Assembly: GCA_965237875.1 (NCBI GenBank)
Contig: CBDEGP010000002.1
Span: 186,001 to 250,000, forward strand
From: DAOUJI01 sp965237875
GTDB taxonomy: Bacteria; Chloroflexota; Dehalococcoidia; Lucifugimonadales; JAGWBF01
DNA: 64,000 nt
Reading direction: 5' to 3'
The translations under genes and the position numbers were made by a program. The notes under the pieces were generated by a model. That model was not told the DNA's origin, ran no database searches, and was given only the letters and a program-made list of their open reading frames with translations. Shown here piece by piece: positions 50,354 through 59,634 of the stretch (positions are counted from its first letter, which is position 1; the number at the start of each line of letters is the position of its first letter).

Positions 50354-51382
50354 TCACCACGTCAGCACGACCTTGCCGGTCGTGCTCGAATCGAACAGTT
50401 CGTAGGCCTCCCTGACCTGGTCCAGAGGGAAGGTGTGGGTGATATGGTTCTTGAGGGGGACCCTTCTCTCCACCACGAAATTGGCCGCCTCCGAAAGCCC
50501 GGAGAGGCTGAACGTCCAGGAACCGTAGATGGTCAGCTGCTTGTGAATGATTTGCTCGCTCACGTCGAAAACGGTAGGGTTGCCCTCGCCTACGAAACAG
50601 ACCCTGCCCCATAACGCAACACTGTCCAGGGCGTTGTTTCGGACCTGGGCCAGCCCCGTGGCGTCCAGGACCGCTCCGGGCCCCTCGCCGTTGGTCAGGT
50701 CTCGGAGGGCTTGCACGACGTCGTCCTTGCCGGAGTCGACAACGGTGTCGGCTCCCAGCCGCTTGGCCAGCTCAAGCCGTTCGGGTACAACGTCCACGGC
50801 CAGGACGCGGACACCCATAGCCTTGGCGAACATGGTCCCGCTGAGTCCCACAGGCCCCTGGCCAAAGATGGCTAGAGTGTCCATCCCGGTCAAGTTGAGG
50901 CGCTTGAGACCGAAGAAGGCCGTGCCCGACCCGCACGCAAGGGCCGCGCCCTCTTCAAAGCTGATCTCATCGGGAAGGGGCACGCAGGTTGAGGCCGGAC
51001 ACAGCAGGTAGTCCTCGTGGCCGCCGTTTCTGGAGCTTCCGTACCCCTCTCGGCCCACCATGCACATCTGGGTGTAGCCGATGCGGCACATCTTGCACAC
51101 GTTGCAGCCTGAGTAGTGGTGCATCATCACCCGGTCGCCTACGGCGACGCTGGTCACCCCGGGTCCGACTTCCGCTATGACGCCGCAGGGTTCATGGCCG
51201 CCTACTGCAAGGTTCTGAGGGTCGCCCCTCTCAGACTTGGGGACACGGTACCAGGCCCTCAAGTCGCTGCCGCAGAGGCCGGAGGCTTTTATGGCTATGA
51301 CCGTCTCTCCGGGCCCGGGGGCGGGATCGGGAAGTTCCCTGAGTTCTATCTCGCTGTCGCCTAGAAAAATCGCTCCTCGCAT
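50354..51382 (-). CDS. Zinc-dependent medium-chain alcohol dehydrogenase
   Basis: The 342-residue protein has GLCGSD and GGHEPCGVIAEVG for the catalytic zinc, four structural-zinc cysteines in SGCNVCKMCRIGYTQMC (about 97-113), and a cofactor-binding GQGPVGLSGTMFAKAMGVRV segment (about 170). It oxidises an alcohol or sugar alcohol with NAD(P). The start at 51382 has GAGGTG upstream; the frame is open for 15 bp more. Confidence 0.92.
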   Translation of the reverse strand: MRGAIFLGDSEIELRELPDPAPGPGETVIAIKASGLCGSDLRAWYRVPKSERGDPQNLAVGGHEPCGVIAEVGPGVTSVAVGDRVMMHHYSGCNVCKMCRIGYTQMCMVGREGYGSSRNGGHEDYLLCPASTCVPLPDEISFEEGAALACGSGTAFFGLKRLNLTGMDTLAIFGQGPVGLSGTMFAKAMGVRVLAVDVVPERLELAKRLGADTVVDSGKDDVVQALRDLTNGEGPGAVLDATGLAQVRNNALDSVALWGRVCFVGEGNPTVFDVSEQIIHKQLTIYGSWTFSLSGLSEAANFVVERRVPLKNHITHTFPLDQVREAYELFDSSTTGKVVLTW

Positions 51383-51453
51383 GACGTCACCTCGCACTGG
51401 ACAGAGATATTTTGACCGGCTCCTGAAGGGCGCAGCATGGCGCCTATGCGTCT

Positions 51454-51459
51454 ATTATA
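51454..51459 (-). promoter_or_regulatory. Candidate -10 box of the alcohol dehydrogenase gene
   Basis: TATAAT on the minus strand lies 72 bp before the dehydrogenase start. No good -35 box is visible at the normal distance. Confidence 0.35.
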
Positions 51460-51570
51460 CGGGCATGTTCAACCTGTCTCCCTGAATCAAGCTGAAGTCC
51501 CTTATACTAGGGCCGGGCGCCCTCCGGAGGTCCGGTCCGGTGAACATGGAACGCTTGCCCTGAACAGACG

Positions 51571-52824
51571 ATGAAAAACCGGTTAAGCAGGTCTTACCTC
51601 AACGACGTAAAGAGCGGCTATTTCCTCGCCTTTCGCGGCACCGAATACCTGTGGCTCTGGCTGGGCAACATCGTTTCCGGGGCCGGGTTCACGGTTGACA
51701 TGATGGCCCAGGGTTGGATCGTGCTGGAGATCACCGGGCAGCCCTTTTGGGTGGGGTTTGCGGCGGGCGTACGGGGCATAACGTGGTTCCTTTTCGGCCC
51801 GCCCACGGGGGCGCTGCTGGACCGCATGGACAGACGCAAGGTCCTGGCGGGTATCTACATGGTGGGATGCGCGGGAGCCTCCGGTATAGCGGCGCTGGTC
51901 TTCACGGGGGCCATCGAACTTTGGCACATGCTTCTGTTTTCCGCGCTTATGGGCCTGGTGATGGCCGTAAACCAGCCCGTCAATACGTCGCTCACCTACG
52001 ACATAGTCGGCCCCCAACGGGTCCTGAACGCCAACGCCTTCAGGTTCATGGGGTCGGGAGTGATCCGAATAGTTTCGGCCGTGGGAGGCGGGTTCCTAAT
52101 CGACACTGTGGGCGTGGGCGGGAACTATACGATGGCGGCGGCGGCGTATGTGGCGGCCACCGGGTTCGTCCTGCTGCTTTCACGCCCCAAGGTACAGGCC
52201 AGCCTCAGAGAACCTTTCCTGAATGCGATAACAACGGGCCTCAGGTACGCTTTCACCACCCCGGCCGTTCGCAGGCTGCTGCTGATTAGCCTGGCGGTGG
52301 AGCTGTTCGGATTCTCCTACCTGTGGATGATGCCGGTCATGGCCAAGAACGTGCTGGAGGTGGGAGGGACCGGCCTGGGCTACCTTACGGCGGCGGCGGG
52401 CGGAGGTTCACTGGTCGCCATGATAGTCCTGGCGTCCCGAGGCGACGTGGGGAACAAGAACCTGGTCCTGGCCGTGGGCGCCGTGGGATTCGGACTTTTC
52501 GTGGCCCTGTTCGGCATATCGCCCTGGCTCCCGCTGTCCCTGGGGTTGGTGTTCATGGTCGGGTGTATGAGCTCAATCTACGACTCGTCCCTCCTCACGT
52601 CCATTCAGTTGTCCGCCTCCCATGAAATGCGCGGTCGCATCCTGGGGCTGTACGTGTCTACGTGGGGCGTCAACCAGGTGGGGGGCATAGGCCTGGGGGC
52701 TATAGCCACCTTCTGGGGAGCGCCGTTGGCCCTGTTCATAAGCGGGTTGACGGCCTCGGCGTATGTTTTGCGGTACGTCCCCCGCTTTTTACGTTCTTCG
52801 GGAGAAAGTGAGCGTTCACATTAG
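51571..52824 (+). CDS. MFS_3-type exporter
   Basis: The 417-residue protein has twelve predicted helices with GTEYLWLWLGNIVSGAGFTVDMMAQGW at the N-terminus and LFGPPTGALLDRMDRRKVL as the loop motif after helix 2. It is similar in type to the gene at 49024. A TATACT hexamer 63 bp upstream (51503-51508) may be part of its promoter. No substrate is indicated. Confidence 0.88.
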   Translation: MKNRLSRSYLNDVKSGYFLAFRGTEYLWLWLGNIVSGAGFTVDMMAQGWIVLEITGQPFWVGFAAGVRGITWFLFGPPTGALLDRMDRRKVLAGIYMVGCAGASGIAALVFTGAIELWHMLLFSALMGLVMAVNQPVNTSLTYDIVGPQRVLNANAFRFMGSGVIRIVSAVGGGFLIDTVGVGGNYTMAAAAYVAATGFVLLLSRPKVQASLREPFLNAITTGLRYAFTTPAVRRLLLISLAVELFGFSYLWMMPVMAKNVLEVGGTGLGYLTAAAGGGSLVAMIVLASRGDVGNKNLVLAVGAVGFGLFVALFGISPWLPLSLGLVFMVGCMSSIYDSSLLTSIQLSASHEMRGRILGLYVSTWGVNQVGGIGLGAIATFWGAPLALFISGLTASAYVLRYVPRFLRSSGESERSH

Positions 52825-52878
52825 CAGTAGGTTTTCCTGTATTATCCTGATGTATTGCCAGGACAAAGGAGGGCGTCA

Positions 52879-53667
52879 ATGGCATCACTGGAAGAGCGTT
52901 ACCAAGCGGGACTGGAAACCCGTAGAAAGTTCGGCGCCGGGACAGTGGGGCCGGGGTCTGTGCCTGGGTCCACCGAAATGGCCCCGGACCTGCACCGCAT
53001 AGCGGCGGAGGCCCTGTTCGGCTCGATATGGACGCGCCCCGGGTTGGCGATAGAACACCGGGAGATGTCCACTTTGTCCACGCTGGCTGTGCTTCAGCGT
53101 GAGAACCAGTTGAGGCAGCACACCGCCAACGCCCTGAACCTGGGGCTGACGCCCCAGCAGGTCATCGAGGTGTTCATCCACGTATCGTACTATGGCGGTG
53201 TGCCGACAGCATTTAATGCGATGGGCATCGCCAAAGAGGTGTTCGAAAGCAAGGGAGTGGACTTCGAGCCACTGTTGGTGCACGACCCCTCCGACTCCCC
53301 CGACGACCTGTATCAGCGCGGTGTGGAAATCAGGGAGAAGTATATGGGCGCCGGCTCCGGGGCCGGCCGAGGCGAGCCCGTGACCCAGGCTGAGAGAGAC
53401 TTCCAGCGGTTGACCGGCGAATACTACTGGGGCTCCGTTTGGACCCGCCCCGGACTTGACCTGGAAGCCCGGTGCGTATGCACCCTGTCCGCTCTGACGG
53501 CGTTGGGGCGGGAAGGGCCGCTGGAGAGCCACATACGGGCCGGGTTGAACATAGGGTTTTCCCAGGAGCGCATCATGGAGGTGTTCATCCACACCTCTTA
53601 CTACGCAGGGTTGCCCTTTGTCAGGGCAGCCATGGACATCGCCAACCGGGTGTTCAACTCGCGATGA
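52879..53667 (+). CDS. Tandem carboxymuconolactone-decarboxylase-like protein
   Basis: The 262-residue protein holds two CMD domains (about 28-120 and 160-255) that share SxWTRPGL, STLAVLQR/SALTALGR, NLGLTPQQVIEVFIHVSYYGG and NIGFSQERIMEVFIHTSYYAG. Both have the helical CMD layout, but neither has the CxxC of AhpD peroxidases. Members include decarboxylases and proteins of unknown role. It starts at the ATG at 52879 with GGAGGG upstream and is followed by a cupin gene, probably in the same operon. Confidence 0.85.
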   Translation: MASLEERYQAGLETRRKFGAGTVGPGSVPGSTEMAPDLHRIAAEALFGSIWTRPGLAIEHREMSTLSTLAVLQRENQLRQHTANALNLGLTPQQVIEVFIHVSYYGGVPTAFNAMGIAKEVFESKGVDFEPLLVHDPSDSPDDLYQRGVEIREKYMGAGSGAGRGEPVTQAERDFQRLTGEYYWGSVWTRPGLDLEARCVCTLSALTALGREGPLESHIRAGLNIGFSQERIMEVFIHTSYYAGLPFVRAAMDIANRVFNSR

Positions 53668-53759
53668 CTTGTTGTTGAGAAGTGAGCGGTCGTGGGGAGG
53701 AACACCCCGGTCGCAATCGGAATATGTGTAGACCACAATAATAGCTGAGGAGGATGGAC

Positions 53760-54104
53760 ATGGCACAGATCATTCGCGTTTTCTCAGGCGGCGACGGCGA
53801 GTCTCACTTTGAGGAGGTCAGTCCGGACGAGTTGGCGGAAATAGTCGCCAAACCTGGAGAGGGGTCCATAAACTTAAACAGGCGCGAGTCCCCTTCTTTC
53901 TCCGACTACCACAACGCGCCTCGCCGCCAATACGTCGTGAACATATCGGGAATCGCCGAGTTCGAGGTGGCCGACGGCTCCGTCGTGCGCCTGGTTCCCG
54001 GAGACGTGCTGGTGGCGGAAGACCTGACGGGTCACGGCCACATTGCCCGCAGCATTGGGGACGAGCTCCGAACCTCCCTGGCCGTGCCCATGGCCGACGA
54101 ATAA
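53760..54104 (+). CDS. Small cupin protein
   Basis: The 114-residue protein has a single cupin barrel, with NISGIAEFEVADGSVVRLVPGDVLVAED and GHGHIARSIGD as the two cupin motifs. Part of the usual His-x-His set is missing in the first motif. I use the ATG at 53760 because GAGGAGG then lies 6 nt upstream; the ATG at 53754 would abut the ribosome-binding site. It may act with the CMD protein in a catabolic step. Confidence 0.8.
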   Translation: MAQIIRVFSGGDGESHFEEVSPDELAEIVAKPGEGSINLNRRESPSFSDYHNAPRRQYVVNISGIAEFEVADGSVVRLVPGDVLVAEDLTGHGHIARSIGDELRTSLAVPMADE

Positions 54105-54134
54105 GGAGTCAGCCGTTGTTGGGCGAGGGACGAT

Positions 54135-55316
54135 TTGGATGTACGGCAGCCTGAAGTGGGGTCCTTGGAGAATCAGTTCACCCGGCTGGCGAGATTGCTC
54201 CGAAATGCCTCCATAGGGGACGTCCGGTTGACTCCAATGCCCGGCGGCGGCAGGCTCACCGGGGCCGCGGCCCGCGACATCGAGAGGTCCCTGGAGGCCA
54301 TTCAGGGCGCCGTGCCGACCGGCTGCCTCGTGGTGTACGGAAACGGGCTGTTTGCGGCGGGCCGTTTCACGGAAGCCGCCGCCGTTTATTCCCGGCTTCT
54401 GGAAGGCATCCCCGGTTCCGTGGACGTCAGGTTCAACCTGGCGCTTTGCTTCCTACGTCTCAGGCGCCCGCTGGAAGCGGTCAATGAGCTGACGGTCGTG
54501 CTCCGGAGTAAGCCGGAGATGGCTGAAGCGTACTATCAGAGAGGGAACGCATACGACGACCTGGGACAGGGGGAGAGAGCCCTAACGGACTACAGGAAAG
54601 CGCTGGAGATAAATCCCGGCTATTTGCAGGCCGTTTACAACTCGGGCATCGTTCTGGCCCGCCTGGGGCTGCATGACAACGCAGTGGATGAGTTTACCGC
54701 CGCCATCACGATGCGTCCCGGCATCTCCAATGCCCACCTCAACAGAGGGGCGTCGCTGGACGAGTTGGGCAGGCATGAAGAAGCCTTGGCCGACTATGCC
54801 AAAGCCATCGAGATCAATCCCCTCAACACCAACGCCCACTATAACCGGGCGCGGACCTGCTACTATCTGGGACGGTTCGAGGAGGCTGTTTCCGACTATT
54901 CCAGGGCTTTGGAGTTGGACCCGGAAGACGCAGAGGCGTTTAACAACCGGGGACTGGCTTTGGACGCTCTTGGCGACTTGGACAGGGCCATTGCCGACTA
55001 CGGAGCGGCCATGTCAGTACGACCGGGATTCGCCGAGGCCTTCAACAACCGCGGCGCGGCTCTGGAGGGCCTGGGAGATTATGAGGAGGCGTTGTCCGAC
55101 TACAGGTCAGCTATATCATGTGCGGCGGACTTTATCGACGCCCGGTACAACGCAGCCCGTCTCTGCTCCCGCCTGGGGTTTACGGATGAAAGCGCATCGC
55201 ATTTGGCGTGGGCCCTAAACTTGGACCCGGAACTCATGGCCGAGGCCTCTCACGACGACTATCTGAAGCCGGCGCTTGAAACGATACTGGCTGGAGGCGC
55301 CGGCGGCTCTTCATAA
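54135..55316 (+). CDS. TPR-repeat protein
   Basis: The 393-residue protein contains about eight tetratricopeptide repeats (about 95-385), each of the AxxxRGxALxxLGxxEEALxDYxxALxxxP type, for example AYYQRGNAYDDLGQGERALTDYRKALEINP. It is a protein-binding scaffold without a signal peptide or enzymatic domain. The start is uncertain: a TTG at 54135 is the longest, and the first internal Met (residue 35) is possible. Confidence 0.85.
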   Translation: MDVRQPEVGSLENQFTRLARLLRNASIGDVRLTPMPGGGRLTGAAARDIERSLEAIQGAVPTGCLVVYGNGLFAAGRFTEAAAVYSRLLEGIPGSVDVRFNLALCFLRLRRPLEAVNELTVVLRSKPEMAEAYYQRGNAYDDLGQGERALTDYRKALEINPGYLQAVYNSGIVLARLGLHDNAVDEFTAAITMRPGISNAHLNRGASLDELGRHEEALADYAKAIEINPLNTNAHYNRARTCYYLGRFEEAVSDYSRALELDPEDAEAFNNRGLALDALGDLDRAIADYGAAMSVRPGFAEAFNNRGAALEGLGDYEEALSDYRSAISCAADFIDARYNAARLCSRLGFTDESASHLAWALNLDPELMAEASHDDYLKPALETILAGGAGGSS

Positions 55317-55319
55317 GCT

Positions 55320-56258
55320 TTAGCCGGCCTCTCCAACCGCCCAGGCGCGTATCAGTTGGTGGGCGATGGCGATTCGTCCGGGGACTTTGAGCAGTTCGCT
55401 CCGTTCCTCCAAGGCCAGCAATGTCTCGTCCTTGGAGAACCACCGGACATCGGACATCTCCTCGGGGTCCATCATAATCGTCGTGGTGGCGGCGTGGGCG
55501 TGGCAGCCTATCATCAGCGAGTTCGGGAAAGGCCAGGGCTGAGAAGAGTGGTAGCGCACGTTTTTGACCTCGATGCCCGCCTCTTCCCGGATTTCCCTGG
55601 CTACGGCCTCTTCTATTGACTCGGCCTGGTCCATGAACCCGGCCAGGGCAGAGTACATGTTGGAGCGGGAGAGACGGCCACGGGACTGGCCCAGCAGGCA
55701 GCGCTCTCCATCGGAAACCAGCGTGATGACCACGGGGTCAGTGCGCGGGAAGTGCTCGGCGGCGCAGCTTGGACACCTGCGCACCTGTCCGCCCCGTTTT
55801 ATTACGGACTGCTGGCCGCATCGTGAGCAGTAAGCATGGCTCTTGTGCCAGTTCATTTGGCACCTGGCTTGGGCCGTTATGCCCGCATCCGACATGCTGA
55901 GAAACTCCGTGGCCGAACGTGCGTCCTCGAATCTCCTGCCGTCCCCTTGGGCGAGGGCCTCCACGGCGGCTTGGTTCTTCGTGACGTCCATTGCAAAGTG
56001 GGCGACGCCGTCCATAAGTCCCAAGAAAATCGGCTCACCGCTCCCACCAAGTCGGTCGATCTCATCTTTGGCAGTCCATGCGAGGCCCGGTCCGGCGTCC
56101 TCGGCGACAAGCACGCCCTGATCGGTCACGGGCAGATACCGGCTGGACGGGTCTACGGTCCTGGCCGCTATCCAGCTTTCGTCGCGGCGTTCGCGCTCCG
56201 CCCTGTCCAGCATGTTGCCTGCGTATACGTGGGTGATCTTGGGTCGCTGGGCAGTCAT
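55320..56258 (-). CDS. nudC: NADH pyrophosphatase / RNA de-NADding enzyme
   Basis: The 312-residue Nudix hydrolase has the zinc ribbon CSRCG...RCPSC (about 144-160), the Nudix box GFMDQAESIEEAVAREIREEAGI (about 212-234), and the NudC hallmark SQPWPFPNSLM (about 245). It splits NAD(H) into NMN and AMP and removes NAD caps from RNA. The N-terminal domain is typical in length. It lies opposite to the TPR gene, ending 3 bp from it. Confidence 0.92.
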   Translation of the reverse strand: MTAQRPKITHVYAGNMLDRAERERRDESWIAARTVDPSSRYLPVTDQGVLVAEDAGPGLAWTAKDEIDRLGGSGEPIFLGLMDGVAHFAMDVTKNQAAVEALAQGDGRRFEDARSATEFLSMSDAGITAQARCQMNWHKSHAYCSRCGQQSVIKRGGQVRRCPSCAAEHFPRTDPVVITLVSDGERCLLGQSRGRLSRSNMYSALAGFMDQAESIEEAVAREIREEAGIEVKNVRYHSSQPWPFPNSLMIGCHAHAATTTIMMDPEEMSDVRWFSKDETLLALEERSELLKVPGRIAIAHQLIRAWAVGEAG

Positions 56259-56285
56259 AATTCACCCCGATCTCGTCTTTAGCGG

Positions 56286-57290
56286 TTAGTTAGGCGTTGG
56301 CGCGCCCGCCGGAATGAGCCCCTCGGCCCGGAGTTCCTCCCACATATCCGACGGGATGGGGAACTCCACCATGCGGAAGTTCTCCGCGGCCTCGTCCAAC
56401 GACGAGGCGCCGGGAATGACTGCCGCCACGGCAGAGTGGGCCAGCACGAACTGGAGCGCGGCGGCCTTCAGGGGGACGCCGTGACGTTGACATACGGCGT
56501 TGCAGCGTCTGGATTGTTCCAAGAGCTCAGGAGTTGCGGTCCGGTAGTTGTAGAGGACTCCATCGGAAAGGTCGGATGCGAGGATGCCGCTGTTGTACGG
56601 GCCTCCGACGATGACGCTGATATTCTTTTCCACACACAGGGGAAGAAACTCGTCCAGTGCGCTGTGGTCCAACAGAGTGTACCGGCCCGCCAGAAGGAAG
56701 CAGTCCAGGGACGTCTCCCTGGCGAATCGGGCCTCCATCTGCCACTGGTTCATCCCTGCCCCAATGGCCCTGACCACACCCTGAGACCTTAGCTCTTCCA
56801 GGGCTTTGCAGGCCCCTTCGGAAGCCTCGTCGTAATGGTTGTCCGGGTCGTGTATCAGCAAGATGTCTATCCAGTCGAAGCCCAGACGCTCAAGGCTTTC
56901 CTCCACCGAACGCAGGACTCCATCGCGGCTGAAATCGAACGTCCAGTCCACGTCCTGCGGTCCCGGCCCTGCCAGGGCGCCGACCTGGTCAGCCGCCACT
57001 GGATTCAACAAGCGGCCCACCTTGGTGGAAAGTGCGAAAGCGTCCCTGGGAACAGCGGACAATGCCCTCCCGAACCGGCGTTCGCTTAGGCCGCGCCCAT
57101 ACAGCGGGGCAGTGTCGAAATATGCGACGCCCATCTCCAGGCTATTACGCACTATCGCCTCCGCCTCGGCGTCAGTCGAGTAGGGGGGTTGAGAAGCGGG
57201 GGTGCCGCCTCCGACGCCCACGCCTCCAAGACCCAACCTTGTAACCTTCAGCCCGGTGGCGCCAATTTCCGCCTTGTCCGTAGGATTCAT
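56286..57290 (-). CDS. Aldo/keto reductase
   Basis: The 334-residue TIM-barrel oxidoreductase has the catalytic tetrad in FDTAPLYG (Asp and Tyr), STKVGR (Lys) and ILLIHDPD (His). The overall pattern resembles L-fucose and D-threo-aldose 1-dehydrogenases. It uses NAD(P)(H) to reduce or oxidise a sugar. It is on the same strand as nudC, with a 27-bp gap. Confidence 0.9.
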   Translation of the reverse strand: MNPTDKAEIGATGLKVTRLGLGGVGVGGGTPASQPPYSTDAEAEAIVRNSLEMGVAYFDTAPLYGRGLSERRFGRALSAVPRDAFALSTKVGRLLNPVAADQVGALAGPGPQDVDWTFDFSRDGVLRSVEESLERLGFDWIDILLIHDPDNHYDEASEGACKALEELRSQGVVRAIGAGMNQWQMEARFARETSLDCFLLAGRYTLLDHSALDEFLPLCVEKNISVIVGGPYNSGILASDLSDGVLYNYRTATPELLEQSRRCNAVCQRHGVPLKAAALQFVLAHSAVAAVIPGASSLDEAAENFRMVEFPIPSDMWEELRAEGLIPAGAPTPN

Positions 57291-57431
57291 CAGCTCCTCC
57301 CCATGCCCGTCGCAGCCCCAACGATTTCAGGACCCGGTGATTTCAAAACATTGTAGGTTCCATCGGACGGGCCTTACAAGTAGGCGGCTAAGCGGCGTTC
57401 ACGTCGGGGATTCGTAAACCGTTCGCGCTAA

Positions 57432-57468
57432 GCCCTTCGGCTGGCTCAGGACAGGCTCGTCGAAGCGC
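57432..57468. repeat. REP-like palindromic repeat
   Basis: CCCTTCGGCTGGCTCAGGACAGGCTCGTCGAAG-type sequence of the kind dispersed in many environmental genomes lies between the galU and aldo/keto reductase genes. Its CTTCG/CGAAG ends can pair. A related TTCGACAAGCTTTCAAG motif is found in the MITE-like element at 11527. Confidence 0.5.
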
Positions 57469-57486
57469 GCCTTGGGCGGCCCGGAG

Positions 57487-58362
57487 TCATACGTTTCCCG
57501 ACAGGCCGTCGATGATCTCTCGCACTTTTTCTCTCGTGTCGGCGCGTTTCAGTCCGATGTCCAATGAGGCCCTGAGCAGCCCCAAGGGGGCGCCGCCGTC
57601 GTAGCGGGTCCCTTCAAACCGGTAGGCGTACATAGCCTGTTCCTGTAGAAGCAGAGCCATCCCGTCGGTTAGCTGTATCTCCCCTTTAGCCCCAGGCGGG
57701 GTCCGTTCCAGGCATTCGAATATCCGGGGCGGTAAAATATACCGTCCGACAATGGCGAGCCTGGACGGCGCGTCCTGCGGGTCCGGCTTCTCCACCAACC
57801 CGTGGACTCGATAAATTCGGCTCTCCAAGGCCTCCGCGTCCACAACGCCATAGGCCCCGACAGCTTCCAGCGGCACCTCTTCCACCGCAACAACCGCCGA
57901 GTTGAACCTGTTGTAGACCTCGATCATGCGCGGTGCGGCTTCGCTGGCGGGCCAGATCACGTCGTCGGGCAGAATCACCATGAAGGGCTCTTGCCCCACT
58001 GCGTGTCTCGCTGTCAGGACAGCGTGCCCAAGACCTCTGGGTTCTTCCTGGACGACGTAGGAAAATCGAGCGCTGGACGACAGCCTGTTTATCTGCCGCG
58101 CACGATCAACGTCGCCGGAGTTGATTAGCCGGCGCTCCAGTTCCGGGTCGGGGCTGAAGTAGCGTTCCAGCGCCTCTTTGCCTTGGGAGATGACAATGAC
58201 CACGTGTTCAACGCCCGCCTCCACGGCTTCTTCCACGCCGTACTGAATCAGAGGCCGGTCGAGCAGGGGAAGAAGTTCCTTGGGGACCGCCTTGGTGGTG
58301 GGCAAGAACCTGGTCCCAAGCCCGGCGGCGGGAATCACAGCAGTGCGTATCTTCTTAGCCAT
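57487..58362 (-). CDS. galU: UTP-glucose-1-phosphate uridylyltransferase
   Basis: The 291-residue nucleotidyltransferase makes UDP-glucose. It has the N-terminal AVIPAAGLGTRFLPTTKAVPKELLPL signature, VISQGKEAL, RGLGHAVLTA and VEKPDP motifs, and the C-terminal GTRYDGGAPLG. I start it at 58362, giving MAKKIRTAVIP; the frame is open 54 bp further upstream. It diverges from the SRP RNA gene. Confidence 0.94.
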   Translation of the reverse strand: MAKKIRTAVIPAAGLGTRFLPTTKAVPKELLPLLDRPLIQYGVEEAVEAGVEHVVIVISQGKEALERYFSPDPELERRLINSGDVDRARQINRLSSSARFSYVVQEEPRGLGHAVLTARHAVGQEPFMVILPDDVIWPASEAAPRMIEVYNRFNSAVVAVEEVPLEAVGAYGVVDAEALESRIYRVHGLVEKPDPQDAPSRLAIVGRYILPPRIFECLERTPPGAKGEIQLTDGMALLLQEQAMYAYRFEGTRYDGGAPLGLLRASLDIGLKRADTREKVREIIDGLSGNV

Positions 58363-58474
58363 TGCAGCTCCGGGTGAGATTTGTGGGCGCCCGTAATCCG
58401 TACCATATTCTATCACTGCACAGAACAGGCATCCCGGACCGTCGCCGCTCTTCTCAAGGGTTGAGGCGGTTGGA

Positions 58475-58504
58475 TTGACACTCTGGCGGGACTCGACCTA
58501 CCAT
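58475..58504 (+). promoter_or_regulatory. Promoter of the SRP RNA gene
   Basis: A perfect TTGACA (58475-58480) and a TACCAT -10 box (58499-58504) are separated by 18 bp. The predicted transcript start about 7 nt later coincides with the 5' end of the SRP RNA found by helix pairing. Confidence 0.75.
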
Positions 58505-58510
58505 AGTCGT

Positions 58511-58783
58511 AGAGGTCGTGCTAGGCGGGGAGCTAGCGGTGCCCTGAACCCGCAATCCGCTATAGCGGGGTTGAATTCCTCCCCGAGGCTTGGCCTTTGC
58601 GCCTATGTCGCCAAAGGGCGGCATTGACGGCTGGGTCCCCCGCGACGGAGACTTGTGAACCCCGCCAGGTCCGGAAGGAAGCAACGGTAAACAGGACTCT
58701 CTGGGCGCCGGGGGAGAGCCTGGCCCGAGCCGTCTCAGGAGATATGCGCAGGGGTGATCGCCGACGTGAGGTGCGCGGCCTCT
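58511..58783 (+). ncRNA. ffs: Signal recognition particle RNA (large bacterial type)
   Basis: The 273-nt RNA has the universal domain IV core (CCAGGTCCGGAAGGAAGCA near 58669) and an Alu-domain 5' part (GTGCTAGGCGGGGAGCTAGC from about 58519), as in the long SRP RNA of Bacillus rather than 4.5S RNA. The ends pair: AGAGGTCGTGC at 58511 with GCGCGGCCTCT at 58773-58783, which fixes both termini. It guides membrane-protein targeting with Ffh. The ksgA start follows 2 bp later. Confidence 0.93.
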
Positions 58784-58785
58784 TA

Positions 58786-59634
58786 ATGTTCATGGCACGA
58801 ATCACGGAACGTCAACATTCACCGGCGTCAAACATGTCCGGTCGCCGTCGGAAGGCCCTAGGCCAACATTTTCTCACCGACCGCTTAGTTCTGGATCAAA
58901 TCGTAGATGCGGCGGAGCTGGTTCCAGAGGACGTGGTGCTTGAGGTGGGACCGGGCAAAGGAGCCCTCACCAGGAGTCTGGTCTGCAGGAGCCGGTCTGT
59001 CGTGGCCGTCGAGATGGACAGGGACCTGGCGGCCTCCCTGCCGGACCGTATAGGACGCCCCGCCAACTTGTCGGTGGCGGCGGGGGACGCCAGGGAGATA
59101 GACCTGGCCGCTTTGACGCCGGGCGGCGCCCGGTACAAGTTGGTTGCTAACCTCCCCTACTACGCCGCCAGCCCCATTCTTCGTAGATTTCTTGAGGCCG
59201 GAGACCGCCAGCCGAGTCTCCTGGTGGTCATGCTGCAAGAGGAGGTTGCCCGGAGCATCGAGGCGTCGGATGGCCGGATGAGCGTCTTGGCGGTGTCGGT
59301 GCATCTCTATGGGGCGCCTTCTATCGTATGCCGCGTCCCTCCTGAAGCCTTCGAACCTCCCCCCAAGGTCTCTTCGTCCGTGATAAAGATAGTCCCATAT
59401 CGAGCTCCGGCGCTGGAGTTGGATGACGTGGACGCCTTCTTTGGAATAGTCAGGGCCGGGTTTTCCAGCCCCAGAAAGCGAATCAGAAACTCTCTGGCCA
59501 TCGGGCTGGGGATAGAGCCTGGAGAGGCGGAACGGGTCTTGTCGAACGCCGGCATAGACCCCGGAATACGGCCCGAGAATCTGACTCTGGCCGACTGGCG
59601 CAGTCTTCATATTCAAACTTCAGGGGCGGGTTGA
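58786..59634 (+). CDS. ksgA: 16S rRNA dimethyladenosine transferase
   Basis: The 282-residue enzyme dimethylates two adenosines near the 3' end of 16S rRNA. It has KALGQHFLTD at the N-terminus, the SAM motif VLEVGPGKGALTRSL, NLPYYAASPILRRFL as catalytic motif IV (about 125), and PPEAFEPPPKVSSSVI. The frame stays open upstream through the SRP RNA, so I use the first ATG after the RNA; ATGs at 58792 and 58834 are alternatives. Its TGA directly precedes the ispE start. Confidence 0.92.
   Translation: MFMARITERQHSPASNMSGRRRKALGQHFLTDRLVLDQIVDAAELVPEDVVLEVGPGKGALTRSLVCRSRSVVAVEMDRDLAASLPDRIGRPANLSVAAGDAREIDLAALTPGGARYKLVANLPYYAASPILRRFLEAGDRQPSLLVVMLQEEVARSIEASDGRMSVLAVSVHLYGAPSIVCRVPPEAFEPPPKVSSSVIKIVPYRAPALELDDVDAFFGIVRAGFSSPRKRIRNSLAIGLGIEPGEAERVLSNAGIDPGIRPENLTLADWRSLHIQTSGAG

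Noticed and set aside
58597..58785. Upstream extension of the ksgA reading frame
   Set aside because: It lies inside the SRP RNA gene, and its translation has no similarity to KsgA N-termini.
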